Below are positions 45,809-58,437 of a DNA stretch of 64,000 bases, in pieces (the stretch's first letter is position 1; each line of letters opens with the position of its first letter). A program made the translations under genes and the position numbers. Origin of the DNA: Cherax quadricarinatus (Eukaryota; Arthropoda; Malacostraca; Decapoda; Parastacidae); NCBI RefSeq assembly GCF_038502225.1, contig NC_091298.1:42344853-42408852 (forward strand), read 5' to 3'. The notes under the pieces were generated by a model. It worked only from the letters and a program-made list of their open reading frames with translations, had not been told where the DNA came from and did no database searches.

Positions 45809-45992
45809 AAGGAAGGCTCTATGATGCTGGTCAGGCTCTAGATCTAGGGACCCCTCAAGGAAGGTTCTTTGACACTGGTCAGGCTCTAGATCTAGGGACA
45901 CCTCAAGGAAGGTTCCTTGATGCTGGTCAGGCTCTAGATCTAGAGACCCCTCAAGGAAGGTTTCTTGATGCTCGTCAGGCTCTAGATCTAGG
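45809..45992. repeat. Remainder of the 48-bp array
   Basis: Four units of the GGTCAGGCTCTAGATCTAGG / GACCCCTCAAGGAAGG type, continuing the array cut at 42452 by a LINE. It is cut on the right by the LTR starting at 45993, so the array was hit by two different elements. Confidence 0.9.
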
Positions 45993-46704
45993 TGTGGAAA
46001 ATTACATTTATCTGTATGTAACTCATTATGTACACAACAGTAAATAACAAAGATAATTATTATTTATCAATGTTACGTAGACAAGTAGGAATTTGGGACA
46101 CCTAGGTCGCAAAACATGTCCCCCTTCGATACCTACCACTGTCATATCCACAAGTTGCTCTGGACCTATTAATTATAAATGAAATATACATACACCAAGA
46201 ATGCTGGTAAATATATAAATTTGTGGAGTGTATATTAAATTAAAAAATTATTATATATAAACACATTTACATAACAGAAGGAGAATATCTTAAAAACTCA
46301 CCAATTTGACTGGAGATTAAGGAGTATCATACTCAGAAAACCCCCCGGTCTACATTCATGATACTAATACTGGTCAGAACTATAAACATAATATAGACAT
46401 GATATAGATGGGGTTCCTGGAGCTGTCTTGCCCAGTCGCCTGATATCTCAAGTTATGCAGGAATGCACATCCAACAATGTCGTCTCCTATTTGAGAGGTG
46501 TCAGCCCAATTTTAACCTCTAGAGCACGAAAAATTCTTCCCATTATACACTACCGTTAGTGTCCAATTCAAACTAACAATGGCAACTGTCCTCCCCAGCC
46601 GCAGGTTTCCGTTTTCTATGAGATAAATATTATTAAATACAGTATGGCCATCTATTTACATATAACTACTGTATTTATGGAAAATATACACAATATTTTC
46701 CACA
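45993..46704 (-). repeat. BEL3 3' LTR
   Basis: 712 bp, terminal TGTGGAAAAT/ATTTTCCACA, matching the BEL1 LTRs in reverse. The TA run that is expanded in the other LTR is short here (TTATATATAAACAC, about 46250-46262). It follows the 48-bp array without a gap. Confidence 0.93.
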
Positions 46705-46915
46705 CTGCGACCGGGCAGAGTTTGTTGCTAAACGACTCAAATTGCTCATTTGGCAATGGTGGAGGACCTGGGTACATATAGGATCTGGCATCCACACGGC
46801 GACATATTACACAAGATTTAATCACCCTTTTTACACTTTGCCGTCCTTGTGGAATCCAGAAAGTTTCCCTAATACAATTTAAGGTATCTTCTACCCCACC
46901 ATGCATTACATTTTT
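46705..46915 (-). pseudogene. pol: BEL3 integrase remnant next to the 3' LTR
   Basis: The - strand reads MHGGVEDTLNCIRETFWIPQ, KRVIKSCVICRRVDARS and GPPPLPNE, the H2C2 zinc domain of integrase, then diverges at about 46752 into 3'-terminal sequence before the LTR (GTTTAGCAAC..CGGTCGCAG, similar to 24653-24680). The catalytic core is deleted. The left part of the zinc domain is on the other side of the inserted element (49259 onward). Confidence 0.85.
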
Positions 46916-49258
46916 TTTTTTTTTTTTTTTTTTTATTTTATTTAAAACATGACATTACAAAAATATATGTAAAACTCATTTAAGTCTATAAATTAACACA
47001 ATCCTCCCTACAGCTAATATTACACACCACACTTACAACTCCGTGTGGGTACACCCCCCCTCCCTGCTCCCTCATCCTATCACTTAACCCAAACCTGTTG
47101 AAGCTACTCAACAGAATTACATGATATATATATCACAACAAACATTACATTGCTACAACATAAAAGGCATGTAGCACACAAGTATTTCACTACAGGAAAG
47201 ACACCTACCCTAAAAATTATCACCAACACAACGTGTTTGAAGCCTCAACCCCCCCCCCCTGGCATGTCCCACCCAAACCTATTCACAACCAAACATACAA
47301 ATTATACAGTAAAGAAAAAGAATACAACATCGTAACACATTGATACAGTACATGTATATACATCCATTTCACAAATATCCTCAAGTAATTACAAAGGGTC
47401 TGTCCTTGTGCAAACAAGAGGCCTCATAACAGCAGGTCCTGCACAAGTAACACTACCAGTGTTTTTATACATTGTGTATGCATAGGTATAAAATACATAC
47501 CTAATACTTGACATAGAACATAAGAATGCTCCACAAACCTCCACCATACAGACCCCACCCGCTATCATACAACATATAGTCCAAGATTCATACACACAGC
47601 AGCAGCACATGCCACCTCAACCGCACCAGCGTACCTTGGGCGCACACAGGCGCAGGCAGCAACACCTCTAACCAGAACCTAACACTACTCACATTCCACA
47701 ATTTGCAGACACATCTGAACAGCACATATCAAGCCACTTTCATCCTAACACTGGGCACATGCCCCTCTCTCAAGGAGCACGCTATCTGGTGCCCCCAGAC
47801 ACACACGCCATGAACCGTCGCTGCCATCAAGCAGCCGACCTCATCACACCTTCCACGACTATTCCCGCCCCTGTCTAAACCCCCCCTCACACCTGGCTAA
47901 GGTTTCCTCCCTCGCTGCCCCACTTGTACTTTTGCATGCCCACTTGGGCCCTGGGGGCCACGTTTGCCATGCTCTCCACGCACGACACCCGTGCCACCTG
48001 GCACCACCTGCTGTCGCTGCTCACCTCCACTAGCACACCGCCCCTCCCCATCTACCGATGCTTTCTTCCCTGTTCGTTGAGCCGGCGTCAGGACGTCGTC
48101 AGAGTCCGACAATGCTGCAGCCCTCTTCCTCGTCCCAGCATCCTCCTCCATGTTTGTGACCGGATCGTCCACACGATGTACCTCCACCACCACCTTCGTC
48201 TCTGCCTTCTGACGAGGGGTCACCACGTCCCCGCCAGCCCCACCAGCACCAACAACCTCCTTCTGCTGCTGCTCGACCGCCACAGACACGATCTCCGGAC
48301 TGGCCGTCGTCACAGCCGGGGAGACCACATCCGTAGATGAGAACATGGTATGCAAAACAGACGCTATTGTCGCATCCAAGTCCTCCACTTCCACCGTCAC
48401 CTGGTCTTCCCCGGAAGCCTGCTGTACCACCGGCGATGCAGGTGACACGAGAGACGACAGCTCCAGATTCGACACCACCACTGGCTCCTCAATCTCCTCA
48501 CTCCAAAGCCGACCGCGGCCACCATCTCCTTTTCGTCCACGTATGGGAGCCTCCTGCCCATCGTCATTCGTTGATCCACCGGCCGGCCTTCTGGCCTGCC
48601 CGCGCTGCCCACACTCTGCTGCCATATGATCATATTCACCGCAGAGGCGACACGTCCGTCGTTGACCAGCATAAGACACCATGACCTGTGTGCGGAAGTC
48701 ATCAAGGTACACATACGATGGTATGGCCTGGCGTAGAGACATCTTGAGGGTAAACGAACCGTCTGGGAGACCAACATACGCCCCAGCCACCCGCATGCCT
48801 TGTTTAGCCATATGTATCACTCCGTATCTTCTGAAAACACTGCGGAGATCTGTTGCATCGGCCTCGAAGGGCACATTGCGCAGTTTCACCCACGTATATT
48901 GTCGAGAGACATCCACCATACGCACATGCACGTCAGGGGACACATCTACGCAGAGATCTTGGAACTGCTCAACCAGCTGCTCGTACACTGGCTCGTAGAG
49001 TAGTTTTACAAATATCCGGTATGCGCCATTTAACGCCACACCGTACAAATCCTTGTCCGCAATACCATAAGTGTCACGGATAATCTTAGGTAGCAAAACT
49101 TGTTCATTCTCAGGCGTAATCGCCCCCCGAACAAGCTGTATACCAACGGTATTCACCCGCCTCCTCACGCTGAATACCATGACGTCACCGGATAGCTTGC
49201 TAGACTGTCAGCAGAGAGGTACGAGGCACGTCCACACTCCCTGGCAGCTAGGTCGCGA
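46916..49258 (-). mobile_element. ORF1-only poly(A) retroposon (half-LINE type)
   Basis: A 2343-bp insertion in the BEL3 integrase zinc domain. It is flanked by a 15-bp direct repeat ATGCATTACATTTTT (46901-46915 and 49259-49273; the T end overlaps the poly(T)). On the - strand it starts with a 78-bp leader, has one intact ORF (49180-47897), a 3' UTR of about 960 bp, AATAAA (about 46936-46943) and a poly(A) run (46911-46934 as T). There is no endonuclease/RT ORF. The region is markedly GC-richer than its surroundings. The hallmarks are those of L1-type target-primed insertion. Confidence 0.85.
47897..49180 (-). CDS. Intact ORF1-like protein, RRM-like fold and CCHC zinc knuckle, 427 aa
   Basis: The protein begins MVFSVRRRVNTVGIQLVRGA. 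Residues about 96-168 look like an RNA-recognition-type fold (YTWVKLRNVPFEADATDLRS, VFRRYGVIHMAKQGMR, FRTQVMVSYAGQRRT), directly followed by a zinc knuckle C177-x2-C180-x4-H185-x4-C190 (CRLCGEYDHMAAEC). Residues 195-427 are low-complexity, Gly/Val/Glu-rich, with a basic end (HAKVQVGQRGRKP). This arrangement resembles ORF1 proteins of Tx1/L1- or I/R1-type LINEs and ZCCHC3-like proteins; I cannot decide between them. The predicted role is binding the element RNA. No frameshift or stop is seen, unusual in this window. The start is the first ATG, 78 bp from the element's 5' end. Confidence 0.75.
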   Translation of the reverse strand: MVFSVRRRVNTVGIQLVRGAITPENEQVLLPKIIRDTYGIADKDLYGVALNGAYRIFVKLLYEPVYEQLVEQFQDLCVDVSPDVHVRMVDVSRQYTWVKLRNVPFEADATDLRSVFRRYGVIHMAKQGMRVAGAYVGLPDGSFTLKMSLRQAIPSYVYLDDFRTQVMVSYAGQRRTCRLCGEYDHMAAECGQRGQARRPAGGSTNDDGQEAPIRGRKGDGGRGRLWSEEIEEPVVVSNLELSSLVSPASPVVQQASGEDQVTVEVEDLDATIASVLHTMFSSTDVVSPAVTTASPEIVSVAVEQQQKEVVGAGGAGGDVVTPRQKAETKVVVEVHRVDDPVTNMEEDAGTRKRAAALSDSDDVLTPAQRTGKKASVDGEGRCASGGEQRQQVVPGGTGVVRGEHGKRGPQGPSGHAKVQVGQRGRKP

Positions 49259-51468
49259 ATGCATTACATTTTTATGGGCATTTAGAACAATTAAATTTGT
49301 TAGATGATGGGTTTTGGGCAGTAATATAGGGTGTTTAGCATAATCACCCAATTCAGCATTTTGTAACCTACCTCTGCACCTAATTACATTCTTCTCTAAA
49401 TACAGCCCCAATTTCTCTATTATGGAACCTTTCACACTTTTTCTTCCCATCATCACTTTAATCTCATTTCCATAGATTTCTTCTTGTACCCTCCTTATCC
49501 AATATTCAAGAGGATGTGAAAACTTACATGAGATATTCATCTTGTTTAGAAATTTAAACAACAACGTAGTTACATTGATTAGTTTGGGTAAAGAAGAATA
49601 CCTATTTATATCAATGGCTAATGAAGGACAAACTATTGGAGCGGTGGTCACAGTAATTTCAACAGGAGCAATATACATCTTTTGTACAGGCCAATTAGCT
49701 TTATTTACCAAGCAGCTAAGTCCTTTAAACCATGATACAACATTTACAAATTTAGCATAAGAAAAACCTCGAGACAGGAAATCAGCTGGATTCTCCAGAC
49801 CAGGTATATGATTAAATGTTAACATATGCTGACCCAAACTATTATACTTTTCTTGTATCTGATTAATTTCAGCGACTCTGTTTTGTACATACACAATTTT
49901 ACTGTTTCCATTACAAACCCATTGTAAGGATACCTCATTATCAGACCAAATTACAATGTCGCTAATATTTATCTCCTGCAACTTATTTCTTATATAATTA
50001 GCTAATTTGACACCTACATAAATGGCTGTTAATTCCAACTGAGGTAAGGTATGTGATTTAATTGGAGACACTTTAGCCTTAGACATAACAAGAGAGATAA
50101 CACTATTACATTAAAGGTAAGCAACTGTTCCATATCCCAATTTTGAAGCATCACAAAAAGTGTGGAGTACATTTTTCCCATTTGGATTGGCCACCTGGCG
50201 TGGGAACTCCAACATTGGAATTTTCTCATGATCACCAATTAATTCATCCCACCTGTTAATGAATTTCTCAGGTAAAATTTCATTCCAAGCACATTTAAGT
50301 TTCCATGCTTCCTGTATTAATAATTTCCCTCTTATAGTAAGGGGTGACACTAAACCTAGTGGATCAAAACATTTGGAAACTTCAGCAAGCAAAACTCTCT
50401 TAGTTAATTTATTGGGCATACTGTAATTATTAGGTTTTAACATTAACAAATCTCTCTCAGTATCCCACGTTAAACCCAATACATTGCTACATTTTGGCAC
50501 TTCATCTCCATGGCAATCTTTACTTATTTTGTCCTTTAATTTGGACGAATTACTATTCCATTCCCTCAGAGGCATATTTGCACTTTGCATTATTTTATTA
50601 GCCTCTCCGTAAGTCATTAACAGTTCCTCTTCAGTTGACGTCACAACCAGGAAATTGTCCACATAAAATTGTTTGCTCATTACTTTACTCAATGGACTTC
50701 CTGTATGTTTAGGGTGTGCATTTATTGTTACTTGAAGTAGGAATGGACTGGACGTAGCACCAAATAATACACTCTTAAAGCAAAAGGTTTTCAGAGGGCT
50801 AAGTGGGTCAATAGGATTCTCAGACCATAAGAAGCGGGTACAATCCCGGTCAGCCTCTTGTAAACCCACTCTTAGGAAAGCTTTACTTATGTCAGCCATA
50901 AAGGCATAATTCTTTACCCTGAAATTTAATAAGATATCTACTAATTTTTCCGTCAACGACGGACCTGTCATCAAACAGTCATTTAAACTAGGAACATTTT
51001 TGTTACTCCTGGCACTACAATTAAGCACAATTCTCAGAGGAGTGGTCTTAGAACCCTTCTTCACTCCGTGATGTGGCAAATAGTGACCATAAATTTTGGC
51101 TTGCTCAGGAGGTACCTCTTCTATAAATTTATTAATTAACTGCTCAGGAATTACATCATTATAGGCAGTTAACAATTCTGGTGTCTTAACTGTCCATATG
51201 CCATTCTGTAATTAGTGGGCAATTCTGGATGGTTCAGTCTCCATGGAAGTCGCACCCAGTATTGCCCAGATTCAAATTTTACATCTCTCAGGTATAGATT
51301 CTGAGTAAAAGAATCATCTGGACTTTCTTCAATTACATTTATTCCAATGCTGTCTAATTCCCACAATTTATGCACTGGCTCAACACCATCCTTTATGGAA
51401 GAATTATACTGGGGTACGATTTCATGAGTAAGACACACAGTTATGGTATTTGTAGTTTCCTCTAGTCA
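49259..51468 (-). pseudogene. pol: BEL3 RT, RNase H and start of integrase
   Basis: On the - strand the frame after the in-frame TGA (51466-51468) opens as LEETTNTITVCLTHEIVPQY. A 26-bp deletion near 51.17 kb (shared TAAG) shifts it. RT follows with YAFMADISKAFLRVGLQE, FKSVLFGATSSPFLLQVTIN and QFYVDNFLVV, then GLTWDTERDLLMLKP (Trp kept, unlike BEL1). RNase H has FCDASKLGYGTVAYL, a stop at about 50111-50113, then LPQLELTAIYVGVKLA (catalytic Glu kept), VIWSDNEVSLQW and NPADFLSRG. Integrase begins with PVQKMYIAPVEITV and runs to HLTNLIVLNAHKNVMH at the ORF1-only element. It is less damaged than BEL1 in RT/RNase H. Confidence 0.9.
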
Positions 51469-51611
51469 TGAATTATTATTACGAGAAATCCTACCATACA
51501 TTACATGGCCTCCTGCAGTCTCCAGAAGGGTGACACTACATTTCTTTACCATACCCTTTACAAAGGAGGCATAATAGTCACTACCTATCAAAATATTTAT
51601 TGGGCCTACAG
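51469..51611 (-). pseudogene. pol: BEL3 protease-RT linker, part
   Basis: The - strand codes for GPINILIGSDYYASFVKGMV, KKCGVTLLETAGGHVMYGR and ISRNNNS, then the conserved TGA (51466-51468) followed by CTAGAG. It corresponds to 13114-13257 of BEL1. It is separated from the protease by the family B insertion, whose target duplication AATC lies at 51612-51615 and 52893-52896. Confidence 0.8.
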
Positions 51612-51615
51612 AATC

Positions 51616-52892
51616 CTAAATGCACTAGAAGACAAAAAGAATGCAGATGTAATATATACAGACTTTGCAAAAGCCTTCGACAAGTGTGACCATGGCGTAA
51701 TAGCGCACAAAATGCGCGCTAAAGGAATAACAGGAAAAGTCGGTCGATGGATCTATAATTTCCTCACTAACAGAACACAGAGAGTAGTCGTCAACAGAGT
51801 AAAGTCCGAGGCAGCTACGGTGAAAAGCTCTGTTCCACAAGACACAGTACTAGCTCCCATCTTGTTCCTCATCCTCATATCCGACATAGACAAGGATGTC
51901 AGCCACAGCACCGTGTCTTCCTTTGCAGATGACACCCGAATCTGCATGACAGTGTCTTCCATTGCAGACACTGCAAGGCTCCAGGCGGACATCAACCAAA
52001 TCTTTCAGTGGGCTGCAGAAAACAATATGAAGTTCAACGATGAGAAATTTCAATTACTCAGATATGGTAAACATGAGGAAATTAAATCTTCATCAGATTA
52101 CAAAACAAATTCTGGCCACAAAATAGAGCGAAACACCAACGTCAAAGACCTGGGAGTGATTATGTCGGAGGATCTCACCTTCAAGGACCATAACATTGTA
52201 TCAATCGCATCTGCTAGAAAAATGACAGGATGGATAATGAGAACCTCCAAAACTAGGGAGGCCAAGCCCATGATGACACTCTTCAGGTCACTTGTTCTAT
52301 CTAGGCTGGAATATTGCTGCACTCTAACAGCACCTTTCAAGGCAGGTGAAATTGCCGACCTAGAAAATGTACAGAGAACTTTCACGGCGCGCATAACGGA
52401 GATAAAACACCTCAATTACTGGGAGCGCTTGAGGTTTCTAAACCTGTATTCCCTGGAACGCAGGAGGGAGAGATACATGATTATATACACCTGGAAAATC
52501 CTAGAGGGACTAGTACCGAACTTGCACACGAAAATCACTCACTACGAAAGCAAAAGACTTGGCAGACGATGCACCATCCCCCCAATAAAAAGCAGGGGTG
52601 TCACTAGCACGTTAAGAGACCATACAATAAGTGTCAGGGGCCCGAGACTGTTCAACTGCCTCCCAGCACACATAAGGGGGATTACCAACAGACCCCTGGC
52701 AGTCTTCAAGCTGGCACTGGACAAGCACCTAAAGTCAGTTCCTGATCAGCCGGGCTGTGGCTCGTACGTTGGTTTGCGTGCAGCCAGCAGCAACAGCCTG
52801 GTTGATCAGGCGCTGATCCACCAGGAGGCCTGGTCACAGACCGGGCCGCGGGGGCGTTGACCCCCGAAACTCTCTCCAGGTAAACTCCAGGT
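51616..52892 (+). mobile_element. Family B LINE, 5'-truncated, with open RT frame
   Basis: Flanked by AATC (51612-51615 and 52893-52896); BEL1 shows the uninterrupted site ACAGAATCATGACTTA in reverse. It runs from within RT to the tail CTCTCCAGGTAAACTCCAGGT. The frame from about 51617 to the stop at 52858-52860 is open: LNALEDKKNADVIYTDFAKA, FDKCDHGVIAHKMRAKGITG, SSVPQDTVLAPILFLILISD, TVSSFADDTRICMTV, and the long C-terminal part ending SQTGPRGR. The expected Gly of the PQG box is Asp. This is the best view of the family B RT core in the window and the reference for the deletions elsewhere. Confidence 0.9.
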
Positions 52893-53130
52893 AATCATGA
52901 CTTACACCAGAAGGGGCTAAATTTACATTATGTGAAAGTCTTTCTGTAGCTTTACTAAGCCCTACTGTAGATATTTTCTCTGGAAGTCTATCTACAATTA
53001 CTGCATTAACACGTTTTTTCTCATTGCCCAACCTGACAGTTACATAAACAGTGTCATACAATTGAGCCCTTTTGTCTGAGAGAAAACCAGATAATTTTAA
53101 AGTTGTATGATCTCCCATCTGTACTTTCAT

Positions 53131-53246
53131 ACCATCAATTGAAAATTGGGTTGGGCAAATTAACATTAGTGGGATGAATTGTAAAGGACCTGCCTAGTAT
53201 GGGCCAACAGGCCTGCTGCAGTGTTCCTCCTTTCTTATGTTCTTAA
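53131..53246. repeat. About 115-bp dispersed repeat inserted in BEL3 protease
   Basis: BEL1 reads across this point, between CTGTACTTTCAT and AGACAATTACG in + strand sense. The insert includes CCTGCCTAGTATGGGCCAAC and AGGCCTGCTGCAGTGTTCCT and ends TTTCTTATGTTCTTA. I recall this as a common short dispersed repeat in decapod sequence, probably a retroelement 3' end. There is no coding potential. Confidence 0.65.
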
Positions 53247-53331
53247 GACAATTACGTTTTATGAAAGTACGCTGGGATCCCTGGTCCAATAATGCATTTA
53301 CATTTTTTGATTTATGCCTTTTATCATCAAT

Positions 53332-53362
53332 CCATGAACCATACCCCCGGTATGGTTTATGG
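53332..53362. repeat. 31-bp palindromic insertion in BEL3 protease
   Basis: The arms CCATGAACCATACC (53332-53345) and GGTATGGTTTATGG (53349-53362) pair at 13 of 14 positions around a CCC loop. BEL1 lacks it (ATCATCAATTTTTACC in reverse). A short repeat of the target (AAT) may flank it. Confidence 0.75.
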
Positions 53363-54959
53363 TTAATTTTTACCTGTAAAACAGGTAAGGCTACTTCAGC
53401 AAAACCATCATTATTAACATTAGCAGCAATTTTTACATTAGCTACTGTTGTGTCAGGATTGTCAACATTATCATTATTATCAACATTATTATAACATTAT
53501 TATATAGACCCTTACACATGACTATATGGTGTCTTCCTTTGTGACATTGATAACAGTTGTTTAATTTGGCATGGCAATCCTTTACATTGTGATTACCTAA
53601 ACACCTGATACATCTGTCAAGTTCCTACAATCTTTCAACTTTATCATTCCATGAATTGTACGCATTACAAATGAGTACCCTTGCAGAAAAGACAATCTAT
53701 CCTTTCTTTGACTGGTTTCTTATTAACTGGGTTACTCATAGGAGGGTACTTATTCTTCTTACCTTGTGGAGAATCATTATTTCTGATTTCTGCTACTTGA
53801 TATGCACCTATGCAACTCTTTTTAGGAAATGAATTTTGATTATTAACATTGGGATAATTTTTCCCTTTGTGAAACTAGACAGATACCTCAGTGTTATTAT
53901 GAGTTGCACCTTTAAAATGAGTTGGTTGGCTGATCTGCAACTGAACAATTAATTCATGTAGACCTAGTCTTATTTCCTCCAGACCAAAATAACCCTTGTG
54001 ATATTTGTTTGAGAACCATTCAAGTGTTTTATAGTTTAATTTATTCTGTACCATGGCACTCAATAACCAGTCTGAATCCCTCAGATTATATTTATTACTT
54101 AAAGTTCTGAGAGTACTTTCCAGTTTAACTTTAAACTGCTGTAAACCTTTGTAAGTGTGATCTGGAGATTTCATATTAACAATGATATTCACTAGATCCA
54201 ACCTACTTTGTTCTATATTACCATAAGTGACCTTCAACAAGTCAACTGCTTCCTTGTAAGAGTCATCTACATTGGGAAAGGCTTGTATGAGTATGTGAGC
54301 ATCTCCTCTTACCTGTCCTTTGAGGTAAAATAATTTAGTTACACAGGCTAGATCACTCCTATCATGCACAGCTGCTTTAAAAATTGACCAAAATTCCTCC
54401 CAGTTTTCACCAGGAATAAATACAGGTAAACATAATTCTGGGAGTTTTGGCAAAGACATATTATTTGTTGGAGCAGACTGATTAACTGCCTGGTTTACAC
54501 ATTTTAATTTATTCAAGGCCTGACTTTTACAAGAAAGAATCTTTTCCTCTAATTAATAACACTGATTAATCATGAGATCTACTTCAGTCTCATCTACACA
54601 GTTTATTAACAAATCTCCTTCATATTTGTTGTAATATAATTTGTATGAATCATATCTATTACCTAAAGCATCTAAATACAATTTTAAATCATCAGTATTC
54701 ACAGTTTCTTGATTCATTAATTCCAAACATTTATTATATGCTTTTGTTACATGCCCTTTTCTAGCTTGCAGTGATGCTTTCTTTGCTCTATATTCCATAT
54801 GTTTGTCTTCTATATTAATTTCCTCATTTTCAGCCATGATGTAATGTATTAAATTCAACTCAATTAATAACACTGATTACAACTAACAACACTGATACAA
54901 CTTACCTTTGAATAAATCCTAGCTACTTGAGCTTTGCAGTTACATGTAAGAAAATTATA

Positions 54960-55380
54960 ATGTAAATTTTATATGTACATTATTACAAACAAACCTTTAG
55001 CTAGACTTGGCTTATCAAAATTAATATTATACACATTAATATAATTAGCTACATTTGGCTTATCAATTACACATGCACTGATATAAATCTTGGTCAGAAA
55101 TGTCTTATCAAATTAATATTATACAAATTAATATAAATCCTTGTCTGAATTTGGCATAGAAAAATTAATATTATTCACATTAATATAATTAGCTACATTT
55201 GGCTTATCAATTACACATACACTGATATAAATCTTGGTCATAATTGTCTTATCAAATTAATATTATACAAATTAATATAAATCCTTGCCAGAATTTGGCA
55301 TAGCAAAATTAATATTATACACAATATATTCTTTAGCCACACTTGACTTGGCTTATCAAAATTAATATTATAAAAATTAT
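54960..55380 (-). repeat. BEL3 leader repeat array
   Basis: The same hairpin-bearing units as in BEL1 (AGACTTGGCTTATCAAAATT and variants on the + strand). A 144-bp segment is repeated (TAGCTACATTTGGCTTATC at 55046 and 55190), so the array differs in length from that of BEL1. It lies between gag (54837) and the PBS/LTR (55505/55520). No ORF. Confidence 0.75.
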
Positions 55381-55769
55381 AATCCACTACACATTAAGTA
55401 AATTTGTGAACTTAACATACACCTCCTCCTTTCATTTCACATATAATTATTAAGTAATTAGCTAATTAATGACTTCACTAATTATCTCCGGTTCAAGAAG
55501 GACCAACGGGCAAATTAAATGTGGAAAATTACATTTATCTGAATGTATCATTATATACATAACAGTAAATGAAAATAGATAATTATTATTTATCAGTTAG
55601 ACAAGTAGGAATTTGGGACACCTAGGTCGCAAAAAATGTCCCTCTTCGATACCTATCACTGTCATATCCACAAGTTGCTCTGGACCTATTAATTACAATT
55701 GAAAAATACATCACCAGAAATGCTGGTAAATATATAAATTTGTGGACTGTACATTAAAATTAAAAAATG

Positions 55770-55811
<42 letters not shown>

Positions 55812-55848
55812 TATGTATATATATACATATACATCATATATCTGATGA

Positions 55849-56418
<570 letters not shown>

Positions 56419-56425
56419 ATATATA

Positions 56426-56626
<201 letters not shown>

Positions 56627-56631
56627 CATAT

Positions 56632-57171
<540 letters not shown>

Positions 57172-57537
57172 TTATTTATATATATATATACACATTTATA
57201 TAACAGAAGGATAATATATCTTAATCATAAGACTCACCAATTTGACTGGAGATTAATGTGTCATGTACAGGACCCCCCCTTTTGCCTACATTTATGAAAA
57301 ATTTACTGGCCAGAATTTAAACATAAATTAGACAGCTTACCCGAGGTTCCTGGAGTTGTCCTGTCTTGTCGCCTGATACTCAAATTATGCAGGAATGCAC
57401 ATCCAACAATTTTGCCTCCTATTCGAGACGTGTCAACCCAATTTTACCTCTAGAGCACGAAAAATTCTTCTCATTCACTAATGTCTGTTACTCCAATTCA
57501 AACAAAAAATGGCGACTGTCTTCTGTGCAGGCCCAGG

Positions 57538-58381
57538 TGTCATGTAGGGGGGTAATGATTGAATAGGATATAAGTGGGGAATATGGGAGTAGGGGCTTAT
57601 GTAGGCAGGGGAGAGGCAGGCGAGGTGGTAGGAGTGAGATGATTAGCGGAGGTAGGTAGGTAATGACAGGTCAGTGGTGACCACCACGACACTCTCATTA
57701 ACTCTACACTACTCACTAACATATGCCTCGCCCATTCTTCACTCATATAAACATAATAAAATATAAGAAAAAAGAATAAATAATGGTGGGCAGTGAATAT
57801 TACTATTCTACTCAAACACAGTTTATTATTAAGTCTTTGTACAATAATATATTTGGGAACAGAGCATTATTGTGGTTGAGATAAATGGGGTGGTACACAT
57901 AAGCAGTGAGACAGGGAACACAATCAACTGGACCAAAATGAATGTAACTTACAATATAGTTCAGAGGGCAGTTCATCACAGGAACTAAGCCACAGGTCCC
58001 AAGACCTACACAGCACGAGTACTGCGCCAAGCCAGTACTCTGCCCAATGCCTCCAACAGTCTCCTCCAGAGACTTCAGCAGCCTTCTCCCGAGCCCTGCA
58101 CCCCAGCAGCAGCTCCGCTCGAAGTCTCTGCTCAGGAGCTCTGCACCCCAACAGCAGCTCCGCTCGAATCTCCTGATCATGCTCTTCCTTGGGCTTTTAT
58201 GGTGGTCCAAGCACCCTCCACAACCACGTGTACGACCTGACGCCTAGGTCTGAGGCGTCAAGAACAAAAGACCTCAGACGTGGGCGTGGCTACAGACGTT
58301 TGCCAAGGCAAGGTGTGACCATATAATTGGTTAAATTAGGTCTCCCCAGAGACCTCACAAGCCCAGCTGGACTACATCACA
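57538..58381 (-). repeat. 3' LTR of the small LTR element
   Basis: 844 bp. On the - strand it contains a TATA-like ACCATAAAAGCCC (about 58190-58203), a CACGTG E-box nearby (about 58223) and AATAAA (about 57823-57830). An inverted repeat GTCTGAGG/CCTCAGAC lies at about 58249-58280, and a 33-bp motif (GAGCTCTGCACCCCAACAGC and onward) is present twice at 58093-58170. Confidence 0.88.
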
Positions 58382-58397
58382 TCCCCCTTTCTCCCCC
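58382..58397 (-). promoter_or_regulatory. Polypurine tract of the small LTR element
   Basis: The - strand reads GGGGGAGAAAGGGGGA immediately upstream of the 3' LTR, where a plus-strand primer is expected. Confidence 0.9.
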
Positions 58398-58414
58398 AAT
58401 TTAAAATATCTGAG

Positions 58415-58437
58415 AACTAGGACAATTTGTCCTAGTT
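58415..58437. repeat. 23-bp perfect palindrome next to the polypurine tract
   Basis: AACTAGGACAA, a central T, then TTGTCCTAGTT: 11-bp arms with a single-base centre, 18 bp inside the polypurine tract. Confidence 0.85.

Larger units (their letters stand above)
52897..54837 (-). pseudogene. gag-pro: BEL3 gag and protease
   Basis: Gag starts at 54837 (MAENEEINIEDKHMEYRAKK) and runs to a stop at about 54553-54555, where BEL1 has Glu (NQYYELEEK). It continues LNKLKCVNQAVNQSAPTNNM through the capsid-like region to about 53875, where another stop lies near SVKFHKG. The zinc-knuckle region (53800-53520) is further damaged by small shifts; the third knuckle reads CYQCHKGRHH, keeping the Cys lost in BEL1. 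Protease sequence is interrupted by two short insertions (53131-53246 and 53332-53362). The final segment (VQMGDHTTLKLSGFLSDKRA, TVGLSKATERLSHNVNLAPS) is in frame and shows the BEL1 frameshift to be private to BEL1. Confidence 0.85.

Noticed and set aside
47924..49083. + strand frames at 47.9-49.1 kb
   Set aside because: They are antisense shadows of the 427-codon frame and its GC-rich composition; they lack motifs.
48300..49180. Host ZCCHC3-like gene at 47.9-49.2 kb
   Set aside because: The whole segment is bounded by a target duplication and a poly(A) tail inside a BEL integrase and has no introns, so a retroposon is the better reading; an origin from a processed transcript cannot be fully excluded.
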